From an uncultured Caldilineales bacterium (GTDB lineage Bacteria; Chloroflexota; Anaerolineae; JAAEKA01): a DNA stretch of 9,121 nt. Under the pieces are notes generated by a model. That model had not been told where the DNA came from and did no database searches. It worked only from the letters and a program-made list of their open reading frames with translations. The DNA is taken from positions 1-9,121 of the forward strand of contig CALESQ010000056.1 in the NCBI GenBank assembly GCA_937907455.1, given 5' to 3'. The position numbers were made by a program, and so were the translations under genes. Shown here piece by piece: positions 1 to 6,441 of the stretch (positions within the stretch are counted from its first letter, which is position 1; every line of letters starts with the position of its first letter).

Positions 1-209
1 CCGATCACACTTTGCAGCGTCGGGTAGTCGCGCAGGCTCAGGTTCTCTTGCACAGGGATGCCGAAAGCTTCGCGCACCGCCATGAAGGTTTCCGCCTGCT
101 TCACTGTGTCCACACCGAGGTCAGCTTCCAGGTCGAGGTCCAGCTCCAGCATATCTTCGGGGTAGCCCGTCTTATCGGCCACAATCCCCAGCACCGTCGC
201 GGTCACGCC
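1..209 (-). other. ACP3 domain, cut by the window edge, Thr2031 at the attachment position
   Basis: Residues about 1997 to 2065, where the window ends inside the last helix (LQSVIG). Thr2031 is encoded by ACA at 105-107, whereas ACP2 uses ACG, so the Thr is kept across a synonymous change. The visible protein sequence is identical to ACP2. Further copies may follow outside the window. Confidence 0.87.
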
Positions 210-3200
210 ATCAGACACAGCGCCCGTCGTCGTCGGTGCTCCGCTCATAGCGGAAGGCGCCGCCGTAACCGTCGGTGCTCCGCTCATAGCGGGGGACGCC
301 GCCGTAACCGTCGGTGCTCCGCTCATAGCGGAGGACGCCCCTGAAGCTGCGACTCCCGTCAAGCCCGATGCACCCGTTAACGACGGAGCACCGACGGCGA
401 CTCCCGTCAAGCCCGATGCACCCGTCGACGACGGAGCACCGACGGCGACTCCCGCCGCCAAATCCGGGCGCATCGTGTACACGAACCCGATCACACTTTG
501 CAGCGTCGGGTAGTCGCGCAGGCTCAGATTCTCTTGCACCGGGATGCCGAAAGCCTCGCGCACCGCCATGAAGGTTTCCGCCTGCTTCACCGTGTCCACA
601 CCCAGGTCAGCTTCCAGGTCGAGATCCAGTTCCAGCATGTCTTCGGGGTAGCCCGTCTTATCGGCCACAATCCCCAGCACCGTCGCGGTCACGCCATCAG
701 ACACAGCGCCCGTCGTCGTCGGTGCTCCGCTCATAGCGGAAGGCGCCGCCGTAACCGTCGGTGCTCCGCTCATAGCGGGGGACGCCGCCGTAACCGTCGG
801 TGCTCCGCTCATAGCGGAGGACGCCCCTGAAGCTGCGACTCCCGTCAAGCCCGATGCACCCGTTAACGACGGAGCACCGACGGCGACTCCCGCCGCCAAA
901 TCCGGTCGCATCGTGCGCACGAAGCCGATCACGCGCTCCAGCGTCGGATAGTCGCGCAGGCTGATGCCTTCCTGCTGCGGGATGCCGAAAGCTTCGCGCA
1001 CCGCCTGGAAGGTTTCCGCCTGCTTCACCGTGTCAATACCCAGGTCAGCCTCCAGGTCGAGGTCGAGATCGAGCATATCCTGCGGATAACCTGTCTTCTC
1101 GGCCACGATTCCCAGCACGCGTCCAACCACAGGGTCAACGACAGGCGCGACCGGGGCAGGAACTGCCGCAGCCACCGGAGCAGGCGCGGGAGGCGCTGCC
1201 GGAGCGGGAGCTGGTTTCGGAGCAGGAGACGCGGCTGGCGCGGGTTTCGGCGCGGCAGGAGCGGGAGCCGCCACTGGCGCAGGAGCTGCCGCGGGCATCG
1301 GCACAGGGGCCGCGCGCTCGACGGTTGGCTCACTGACCGCCGGTTTGCCGAGCAGTTCACGCACCGCGGGCATCGGCTGCGGGGTATAGGCAACGGTGCC
1401 GCGGCCATCACCCGGTGCGGCCGCGCGCTGCGCGGGACCGTAGCCAAAGCGCCACACACTCGGCGCGGGCGTGCGGCCCGGGCCGTCCTGCGACTTGACG
1501 CGCAGATTGCGCTTGACTACTTCCAGTTCAGCGCGATCATAGCCGCTGACACTGTCCAGCCAATATTGATAGCGCAGTTTATCGTCGGTGCGATCCAGCC
1601 CGCCCGGAATGCGCCGCGTCAGGGTCAGGCTGATCTGCGAGCCGAAGCCCGCCGCCAGATGCAGCGCAAACTGCACTGGATAGCGACCACCGCGGCTCAG
1701 GTTCAGCACGCCCAGATCGGGGTCCACTTCCTTGAAGTTGGGAACCGGCGGCACAATGCCGTATTCGAGGATTTTGACAGCAATCACATCTTCGACACCG
1801 ACTCCCATCGGGTGACCGGTGAAGCCCTTGGTGTTAGAAACCACAACATCGCTGGCCGCCGCGCCAAAGGTATTGCGCAACGCGATCACCTCGGCGGAGG
1901 CACTGCCGCCGCGCGCCGGGGTGTAGGTTTCATGCGAGATAAAGACAGTCTGTCCCGCCATCGCATAGCGGTTCAGGCCAAAGCGCCGCTCCGCCGATGC
2001 CACCAGGCTTTCCATGATCTGGCTGATGTGGTTCACATCGAGGCGCGAGCCATGATAGGCGCTGTTGGCGGTTTCACTACTGAGCAGCTCCACGATGCCG
2101 CGCATCCCGCGCTCGCGCACGGCGTCTTCGCTTTCCACCGCCAGCGCGCACGCGCCCATGCCCAGGATTGTGCCGTGCCGACGCCGATCAAAGGGCAGGG
2201 CCGCTTCTTCGACGCGGTCATCGGTGGCTGAAGCGCCCAGAGCGAGGAAACCAGACCCCACCCATTCCATCAGGTTATCACTGGTCACATCATCGCCACC
2301 CAGCACCAGCACGCGGCGGCAGCGGCCACTGCGAATCCAGTCCTCGGCCAGAGCAACGCCCTGCGCAGTGCTGGCACAGGCCGCGTTGACGTGGGTGTTC
2401 GGCCCGCGTGCGCCGATGTACTCAGCAAACTGGCTGTGTCCCATCGCCAAAATACGGAACACGAAGCGGCGGTCGAACTCATACGGCTCGGCAGCCATCT
2501 GCTCGCGCAGCTCCGTAATGCGGCGGTTGATCTCCTGCATGGTCTGCATGTCGTTGGTGTAGCCGCGCAAATCTTCCAGCATCGCCAACTGCATACGCCG
2601 GTTTTCCCAGGCGTAGTAACGTGCGAATTCCTCGGAGAAACGGTCGCCACCGGGGAAGGCGCTGGCAAAGATCACACCCGTTTCGTCGCGCAGCGCTTCC
2701 GGCAGCATCCAGCGGTCAGGCAGATACTTGCCGGTGGTCGTCTTGCGCCAGGTTTGCACCAGCGGAATACCCGCTTCGCGCAAGGCGTCCAGGCCCGCGG
2801 CAAAGCAGTACTGCGTGGTGATGTCCAGCGCCTCGACCAGCTTGGCCGGCACGCCGTACTCTTCGGTCAGATCGAAACTGCCCGCGCGGCCTGCCAGGCG
2901 CAGCACTTCCGTAGGATCAGCAATCACCTGGAAGCTGCCGCCGCCATCCTCCGACTTCACCAAACGCGTGATGCGCTTGTCCAACATACGCTGGCGGAAG
3001 CGTTCGGGGATCAAGTCAATAAACTGCTCGCCGCGCAGAATGCGCAGCGCGTTGTCGGGATCCATCAGCGGCTTGTTCGGCCCGGGCAAACCGAGGCCGG
3101 TGCCGCTGATCACCACCGAACCCAACGGTGGCTCGTTGCGATCGTAGGGAGCCTGCGCGCGGGCAGCGGGCTGAGCGCCAGCCAATTGCTGCAAGACCTG

Positions 3201-6197
3201 CGCCAGTTGGCCCAGTGCATCGCTGGACACGGTTGGTTGAGACATAACGGGTTCCTTGACAGGGGCCGGGACAGGTTGGGAAACAGGAGAATTGGTAGAT
3301 TGGTAAGCTGGCAAGCTGACAGGCTGGCTAACGGCTACCGGGGACTGGACGCTGGCTGCTGCTGGCTGCTCGCTGCTCACGCCAAAGCCTGCCGCGTACA
3401 GCCCGCACAGCGTTTGATTGAAGGAAGCCAGCTCGCCGGTCTTGGGATGGTTGGTGAACAGCGAAACCACATCCGGCTTGCTGCCCAGCACGTCATCCAC
3501 AAACCCCTTGAGCGCCTTCTTCGGGCCGACCTCGACAAAGACGCGGCAGCCCTCGCGGTACATCGTTTCCAGGCCCTTCACCCACTGCACCGGCGAGGCA
3601 ATTTGCAGCTCCAGAATGTCCTTGATCCCCTCCACCGTGGTGGGGTACAGCTCGCCGGTGACGTTGGCCACCAGCGGCAGCGCCGGCGCGCTGATGCTCA
3701 GCCGATCCAGCACCTTGCGCAGCGGCTTGCTGGCCGGGGCAACGATCCTGGTGTGGAAGGCGTGGCTGACCGGAATGCGCATGGCCTGGAAGCCCTTTTG
3801 CGTGAACCGTTCAATGGCCTGCTCTACGGCCTTGCTCGCGCCGCCCACGACCGCCTGGCTCTTGCTGTTGATGTTGGCAGCCACCACGTAACCATCAATC
3901 TCGGTCAGCGTCTGCTCGATGACCTCGTAGGGAGCCATGACCGCGGCCATCCAGCCGTTGTCATCCATCGAAACTTTGGTCATCTCTGCGCCGCGGGCCG
4001 CCGAGGCTTCCAGGGCATGGGCAAAGGGCATGATGTCTGCGGCGATCAGCGCGCCGTACTCGCCCAGCGAGTGGCCCATCACCATATCAGGGCGGAAGCC
4101 ATATTCAGCCAGCAGCTTGTAGAAGGCCGTGTCTGCGGTGAGCATGGCCGGCTGCGTGATGGCAGTTTGCATCAGGTCGCGCTCGGCCTGCTTCATGGCC
4201 GCCGGGTCGTTGCTGTCCACAAAAATATAGCTGGTGAGCGATCTGCCCAGAATGGGGGTCATCACTGCGTCAGCTTCTTTGAACGTTTCAGCAACCACCG
4301 GCTCCCGCTCGGCCAGCGCGCGGCCCATGTTGGTGTACTGGCTGCCCTGGCCGGGGAAGAGGAAGGCGATCTTGCCCGCGGGCTTGCCACTGCCGCGGAA
4401 GATGCCCTGGGCGGCAAGTGCTTTCCATGCCTGCGGATTGTCGAAGCCCGCGGCTTTGCGGGCCTTAGCCAGCTTGTCATGCAGGTCGTTGTGATCGCCG
4501 AAGTCAATGACGAGACGCTCCGGCGCGGCGATGTCCGCAGGCGCGGGCGCGGCCACGGGCGGCGTCCAGCCATCCTCGACCTTGCGCCACATCTCATCCA
4601 GCTTGTCTTTCAATGCCACCGGCGTCGCTGCGCCGATAGCCAGAATACCGCGGATCGGCGCTTTCGCAGTGGAAGCAGACGGGTAGACAGGGTCAGAGCT
4701 TTTGCCTTGTGTGCTCATTTCCTTGCCTGCTGGTGTACTTGCCACCTTGTTTACTGGTGTACTCACTCTTTCCTCCGTGTGCAGCACCCCCGGTACATAT
4801 TCTTCCAGGACGACATGGAAATTGGTGCCGCCGAAGCCGTAGGAGCTGACGCCGGCGCGCCGCGGATAATTCGCCGGGCGCGGCCAGGGCTGCAACTCAT
4901 GGTTGAGGAAGAAGGGCGAGTGCGCCATATCGGCGTTCGGATTGGGCTTTTCAGCGTTCAGCGTGGGTGGCAGCACCTTGTCGTGAACAGCCATCACCGC
5001 TTTGAGCAGGCCGGCCGCGCCTGCGCCCGCCTTGAGGTGGCCGATGTTGCCCTTGGCCGAGCCGAGGGCGATGCTGCCCTGGCGCGCGTTGCCAAAGACC
5101 TTGCCGAGGCTTTCCAGCTCCACCACGTCGCCGACTTTGGTGCTGGTGCCGTGCGCTTCCACCAGGGTGGCCGTGGCCGGATCGAGACCGGCATTGGCCC
5201 AGGCGCGTTCGGCAGCCAAAATCTGCCCAATCGGGTTGGGCGCGGTGATGCCCTTGCCCTTGCCGTCGCTGGAGCCACCCACGCCGCGGATCACAGCGTA
5301 GATTTTGTCGCCGTCGCGCTCGGCGTCGGTCAGACGTTTCAGCAGAAAGGCCGCGCTGCCTTCGCCCATCACAAAACCGTCGGCGCCATCGCCGAAGGGA
5401 CGGCTGCCGGTGGCACTGAGCGCGCCGATCTTGCAGAACTTGACGAAGATGTTGGCCCCCATGTTGCGATCCACACCGCCGGTCACCACCGCATCTGCCT
5501 GCCCGGAGGCAAGCATCTCAACCGCGGCATTGAGCGCCGCAAAGCTGGAAGCGCAGGCCGCGTCAGTGATGAAGCTGGCCCCGCGCAGGTTGAGAACGTT
5601 GGCTACGCGGCCCGAAACGATGTTGGGCAGCTCGCCGGGCATCGTGTCTTCGGTGATCGGCGGCAGCATGGCGTCCATGCGCTCATGCCACTGGGCCAAA
5701 ATCGCTGCGCGCACGTCAGCAGGCAGTTGATTGAAACCACTCGCGTTTTCCAGCGCCCGCCGGTATTCGGGAAACTGGATGCGCATGGTCGTTATGTAAT
5801 GTAACTCGCCACCCATCGCCGTACCGAGGATCACTGCGGTGCGCTCGGTGTCAAGAGGGCGTTCGGGATAGCCATAGTCAGCCAGCGCTTCGGCGGCAAT
5901 CGTCACCGCCCACTTCTGTCCGTCGTCCATAGCGGCCGCGACCTTGGGAGGAATGCGATATTTCTTCCAGTCGAATTCAAAGCCACGCACCCACCCACCG
6001 ATCTTGCTATAGGTTTTGTCGGGCGCGTTGGGATCGGGATCGTAATAGTCCGCGACGCTCCAGCGCTCTGGTGGGGTTTCGCTGATACAATAGCGCTTGT
6101 TGCGAATGTTTTGCCAAAAGGCTGGCGCGGACAGCGCATCCGGCAGGATGGCTCCCACGCCCACAACCGCAATCGCGCGTGATGCAAGTTCACTCAT
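1..6197 (-). CDS. PfaA-like type I polyketide/PUFA-type synthase, KS-AT-KS-ACP(x3 or more), 3' end outside window
   Basis: One uninterrupted minus-strand frame of 2065 complete codons runs from ATG at 6197-6195 through the left edge without a stop. The start is supported by GAGGAG nine bases upstream and by a typical KS N-terminus directly after it (MSELASRAIAVVGVG). Domains in order: KS1 about 7-465, AT about 610-935, KS2 about 1024-1525, an Ala/Pro-rich linker about 1626-1687, and ACPs at about 1689-1761, 1835-1907 and 1997 onward. KS1 and the tandem ACPs with Pro/Ala linkers resemble PfaA of PUFA synthases, which assemble acyl chains iteratively from malonyl units in the cytosol. A second KS between AT and ACPs is not the PfaA layout. 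The protein probably continues with more ACPs and a reductase (inference). The dehydrogenase gene 244 bp upstream has the same direction, suggesting a shared transcript. The exact product cannot be predicted. Confidence 0.93.
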   Translation of the reverse strand, partial: MSELASRAIAVVGVGAILPDALSAPAFWQNIRNKRYCISETPPERWSVADYYDPDPNAPDKTYSKIGGWVRGFEFDWKKYRIPPKVAAAMDDGQKWAVTIAAEALADYGYPERPLDTERTAVILGTAMGGELHYITTMRIQFPEYRRALENASGFNQLPADVRAAILAQWHERMDAMLPPITEDTMPGELPNIVSGRVANVLNLRGASFITDAACASSFAALNAAVEMLASGQADAVVTGGVDRNMGANIFVKFCKIGALSATGSRPFGDGADGFVMGEGSAAFLLKRLTDAERDGDKIYAVIRGVGGSSDGKGKGITAPNPIGQILAAERAWANAGLDPATATLVEAHGTSTKVGDVVELESLGKVFGNARQGSIALGSAKGNIGHLKAGAGAAGLLKAVMAVHDKVLPPTLNAEKPNPNADMAHSPFFLNHELQPWPRPANYPRRAGVSSYGFGGTNFHVVLEEYVPGVLHTEERVSTPVNKVASTPAGKEMSTQGKSSDPVYPSASTAKAPIRGILAIGAATPVALKDKLDEMWRKVEDGWTPPVAAPAPADIAAPERLVIDFGDHNDLHDKLAKARKAAGFDNPQAWKALAAQGIFRGSGKPAGKIAFLFPGQGSQYTNMGRALAEREPVVAETFKEADAVMTPILGRSLTSYIFVDSNDPAAMKQAERDLMQTAITQPAMLTADTAFYKLLAEYGFRPDMVMGHSLGEYGALIAADIMPFAHALEASAARGAEMTKVSMDDNGWMAAVMAPYEVIEQTLTEIDGYVVAANINSKSQAVVGGASKAVEQAIERFTQKGFQAMRIPVSHAFHTRIVAPASKPLRKVLDRLSISAPALPLVANVTGELYPTTVEGIKDILELQIASPVQWVKGLETMYREGCRVFVEVGPKKALKGFVDDVLGSKPDVVSLFTNHPKTGELASFNQTLCGLYAAGFGVSSEQPAAASVQSPVAVSQPVSLPAYQSTNSPVSQPVPAPVKEPVMSQPTVSSDALGQLAQVLQQLAGAQPAARAQAPYDRNEPPLGSVVISGTGLGLPGPNKPLMDPDNALRILRGEQFIDLIPERFRQRMLDKRITRLVKSEDGGGSFQVIADPTEVLRLAGRAGSFDLTEEYGVPAKLVEALDITTQYCFAAGLDALREAGIPLVQTWRKTTTGKYLPDRWMLPEALRDETGVIFASAFPGGDRFSEEFARYYAWENRRMQLAMLEDLRGYTNDMQTMQEINRRITELREQMAAEPYEFDRRFVFRILAMGHSQFAEYIGARGPNTHVNAACASTAQGVALAEDWIRSGRCRRVLVLGGDDVTSDNLMEWVGSGFLALGASATDDRVEEAALPFDRRRHGTILGMGACALAVESEDAVRERGMRGIVELLSSETANSAYHGSRLDVNHISQIMESLVASAERRFGLNRYAMAGQTVFISHETYTPARGGSASAEVIALRNTFGAAASDVVVSNTKGFTGHPMGVGVEDVIAVKILEYGIVPPVPNFKEVDPDLGVLNLSRGGRYPVQFALHLAAGFGSQISLTLTRRIPGGLDRTDDKLRYQYWLDSVSGYDRAELEVVKRNLRVKSQDGPGRTPAPSVWRFGYGPAQRAAAPGDGRGTVAYTPQPMPAVRELLGKPAVSEPTVERAAPVPMPAAAPAPVAAPAPAAPKPAPAASPAPKPAPAPAAPPAPAPVAAAVPAPVAPVVDPVVGRVLGIVAEKTGYPQDMLDLDLDLEADLGIDTVKQAETFQAVREAFGIPQQEGISLRDYPTLERVIGFVRTMRPDLAAGVAVGAPSLTGASGLTGVAASGASSAMSGAPTVTAASPAMSGAPTVTAAPSAMSGAPTTTGAVSDGVTATVLGIVADKTGYPEDMLELDLDLEADLGVDTVKQAETFMAVREAFGIPVQENLSLRDYPTLQSVIGFVYTMRPDLAAGVAVGAPSSTGASGLTGVAVGAPSLTGASGLTGVAASGASSAMSGAPTVTAASPAMSGAPTVTAAPSAMSGAPTTTGAVSDGVTATVLGIVADKTGYPEDMLELDLDLEADLGVDTVKQAETFMAVREAFGIPVQENLSLRDYPTLQSVI
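231..347 (-). repeat. Three 39-bp tandem units in the ACP2-ACP3 linker
   Basis: Units lie at 231-269, 270-308 and 309-347, the last diverging at its end. Each encodes 13 residues of the type SAMSGAPTVTAAP. It is a flexible small-residue linker of the kind that separates tandem ACPs. The period is a multiple of three, so copy number can change without a frameshift. Confidence 0.92.
352..447 (-). repeat. Two 48-bp tandem units in the ACP2-ACP3 linker
   Basis: Units at 352-399 and 400-447 encode 16 residues each (AVGAPSLTGASGLTGV type). They differ at two adjacent bases of the GTTAAC/GTCGAC stretch, which changes Leu to Ser. The matching place before ACP2 (838-885) has only one unit. This accounts fully for the 16-residue difference in ACP spacing. 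Confidence 0.92.
477..695 (-). other. ACP2 domain, Thr1869 at the attachment position
   Basis: Residues about 1835-1907. It has the same fold pattern as ACP1, with GVDTVKQAE at the attachment site (Thr1869, codon ACG at 591-593). The whole domain is identical in amino-acid sequence to ACP3 as far as ACP3 is visible. It lies 146 residues after ACP1 and 162 before ACP3; the 16-residue difference is one extra linker unit in the second linker. Confidence 0.87.
717..833 (-). repeat. Three 39-bp tandem units in the ACP1-ACP2 linker
   Basis: This is the same array as at 231-347, shifted by 486 bp and identical base for base (717-755, 756-794, 795-833). It encodes the linker before ACP2. The perfect identity with the other array points to recent duplication or gene conversion. 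Confidence 0.92.
838..885 (-). repeat. Single 48-bp linker unit before ACP2
   Basis: One copy of the 48-bp unit found twice at 352-447, and identical to the unit at 352-399. It joins the end of the ACP1 region (MRPDLAAGVAV) to the 13-residue linker array. Confidence 0.9.
915..1133 (-). other. ACP1 domain, attachment-site serine replaced by Thr1723
   Basis: Residues about 1689-1761. The pattern is an acidic LDLDLEADL helix lead-in, then GIDTVKQAE, then REAFGIP and a LRDYPTLERVIGFV C-terminal helix, which matches a PUFA-synthase-type ACP. The PfaA consensus at the attachment point is LGIDSIK, where Ser carries 4'-phosphopantetheine; here the codon (1029-1031) is ACG, Thr1723. The domain differs from ACP2 and ACP3 at many residues (EKTGYPQDML, IPQQEG), so it is the older, diverged member of the array. 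Confidence 0.85.
1137..1320 (-). other. Ala/Pro-rich linker between KS2 and the ACP array
   Basis: Residues about 1626-1687 are almost only Ala, Pro, Val and a few Lys (PAPVAAPAPAAPKPAPAA style). This is a typical extended tether that precedes ACP arrays in PUFA synthases. Residues about 1530-1625 before it include YQYWLDSVSGYDRAELEVV, a conserved-looking segment that I cannot assign to a known domain. Confidence 0.8.
1623..3128 (-). other. KS2 domain: second, divergent ketosynthase with intact Cys-His-His
   Basis: Residues about 1024-1525. The nucleophile motif is NAACASTAQG (Cys1274, codon 2376-2378). The first histidine lies in SHETYTPARGGSA (His1422, 1932-1934), replacing the usual HGTGT loop. 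The second lies in NTKGFTGHPMG (His1462, 1812-1814). The N-terminal part, before the Cys, is longer and charged. The domain ends in AAGFGSQISLTL. Because Cys1274 is kept, it is not simply a chain-length factor, whose Cys is normally lost. It may condense a different substrate, act on a starter, or serve as a transfer domain. The assignment to the thiolase/KS fold is firm; the role is unknown. Confidence 0.85.
3294..3341. repeat. Degenerate octamer array inside the AT-KS2 linker
   Basis: On the plus strand the region reads as successive 8-bp units: GGTAGATT, GGTAAGCT, GGCAAGCT, GACAGGCT, GGCTAACG, GCTACCGG. It lies within the synthase frame and encodes a Pro/Val/Ser/Gln linker (PVSLPAYQS). The 14-bp pattern GGCAAG-NN-GACAGG at 3310-3323 is shared with the intergenic array at 6230-6243. 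Confidence 0.7.
3393..4370 (-). other. AT domain, predicted malonyl-specific acyltransferase
   Basis: Residues about 610-935. It opens with FLFPGQGSQY (Ser619 in GQGSQ). The nucleophile elbow is GHSLGEYGAL with Ser710 (codon 4068-4070). The catalytic His is in SHAFHT, residues 811-816. In type I synthases an HAFH motif at this place is associated with malonyl-CoA, and YASH with methylmalonyl-CoA, so malonyl loading is predicted. All recognisable catalytic residues are present. The C-terminal edge is estimated, because it merges into a Pro/Val/Ser/Gln-rich linker. Confidence 0.9.
4723..4762. repeat. Octamer array inside the KS1-AT linker
   Basis: Five successive 8-bp units on the plus strand: TTGCCTGC, TGGTGTAC, TTGCCACC, TTGTTTAC, TGGTGTAC. 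They encode STPVNKVASTPAGKE in the synthase frame. CTTGTTTACT is shared with the intergenic array end at 6428-6437. The segment sits directly after the KS1 end motif and before the post-KS linker region. Confidence 0.75.
4803..6179 (-). other. KS1 domain: active-type beta-ketoacyl synthase
   Basis: Residues about 7-465 of the synthase. The nucleophile lies in DAACASSF (Cys215, codon 5553-5555). The two catalytic histidines are visible as VEAHGTSTKVGD (His349, 5151-5153) and GNIGHLKAGAG (His387, 5037-5039). The domain closes with the usual GFGGTNFHVVLEE (His461). The stretch IRGVGGSSDGKGKGITAP resembles the PfaA KS rather than a modular PKS KS. With the full Cys-His-His set, it should catalyse decarboxylative condensation of malonyl-ACP with the growing chain. 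Confidence 0.92.
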
Positions 6198-6206
6198 GAG
6201 TTGTTG

Positions 6207-6212
6207 CTCCTC
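6207..6212 (-). promoter_or_regulatory. Ribosome binding site of the synthase gene
   Basis: GAGGAG on the minus strand, nine bases before ATG 6197-6195. It decides this start. The octamer repeat array begins about 15 bases further upstream. Confidence 0.8.
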
Positions 6213-6226
6213 GGCAGGCGGGTAAG

Positions 6227-6282
6227 GTAGGCAAGTAGACAGGTAGATAAGTAGACAGGTAGATAAGTAGACAGGTAAACAA
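6227..6282. repeat. Octamer array, left arm (seven units)
   Basis: Seven consecutive 8-bp units on the plus strand: GTAGGCAA, then GTAGACAG and GTAGATAA alternating twice, then GTAGACAG and GTAAACAA. It lies upstream of the synthase start in the space between the two genes. It carries no reading frame of note and is likely transcribed as part of the leader of the synthase. Confidence 0.9.
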
Positions 6283-6435
6283 GTACGCCGGAGGCGGGTA
6301 AACAAGGAAAGACAAGTCTTACTAGACTTCTATACTTGTATACTTCTTCCTTGTGTACTTGTATACTTCTTCCTTGTGTACTTGTATACTTCTTCCTTGT
6401 GTACTTATATACTTCTTCCTTGTGTACTTGTTTAC
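6275..6435. other. Long-range inverted repeat and central hairpin in the intergenic region
   Basis: GTAAACAAGTAC at 6275-6286 has a perfect 12-bp inverted partner GTACTTGTTTAC at 6424-6435. In the middle, AAGTCT (6314-6319) and AGACTT (6324-6329) form a 6-bp stem with a four-base loop. On the minus strand the small stem is followed by GTCTTTCCTTG, a weak U-rich run, so a leaky terminator or attenuator between the dehydrogenase and the synthase is possible. The stem is short and AT-rich, so this role is uncertain. Confidence 0.45.
6331..6435. repeat. Tandem 23-bp array, right arm, built of inverted octamers
   Basis: A lone TATACTTG octamer at 6331-6338 is followed by four 23-bp units at 6339-6361, 6362-6384, 6385-6407 and 6408-6430. 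Each unit splits into TATACTTC, TTCCTTG and TGTACTTG (8+7+8). The third unit ends in A instead of G; the others are identical. Reverse-complemented, the octamers are GTACACAA and GTATACAA, the same family as the left arm. The array begins right after the dehydrogenase stop codon. Confidence 0.93.
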
Positions 6436-6441
6436 TTTCCC

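Larger units (their letters stand above)
1..892 (-). repeat. 486-bp tandem duplication of an ACP-plus-linker module
   Basis: Bases 1-406 repeat at 487-892 with an offset of 486 bp (162 codons, in frame). The copies differ at window positions 42, 54, 69, 105, 117, 138, 144 and 153. Every one is the third base of its codon and synonymous. From 154 to 406 (matching 640-892) I found no differences over 253 bp. The module covers the visible ACP and the linker before it. Confidence 0.95.

Noticed and set aside
12..830. Two nearly identical 110-codon plus-strand frames (12-344 and 498-830)
   Set aside because: They are antisense shadows of the duplicated ACP-linker module; their repeat comes from the synthase, not from separate genes.
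3243..3245. In-frame ATG (Met985) as the start of a separate KS2-ACP gene; AAGGA lies just upstream
   Set aside because: The frame is continuous from KS1-AT through the linker without a stop, so a single polypeptide is simpler. Internal initiation is possible but not supported further.
2391..5804. A 1137-codon open frame on the plus strand
   Set aside because: It lies antisense to the synthase, its translation is rich in His, Arg, Gln and Ala with no recognisable domain, and the minus frame has clear KS and AT motifs over the same bases. The absence of stops follows from the GC-rich codon use of the real gene.
6331..6435. Regular 23-bp repeats as a CRISPR array
   Set aside because: The units are directly adjacent with no spacers and are made of octamers; no cas gene is present.
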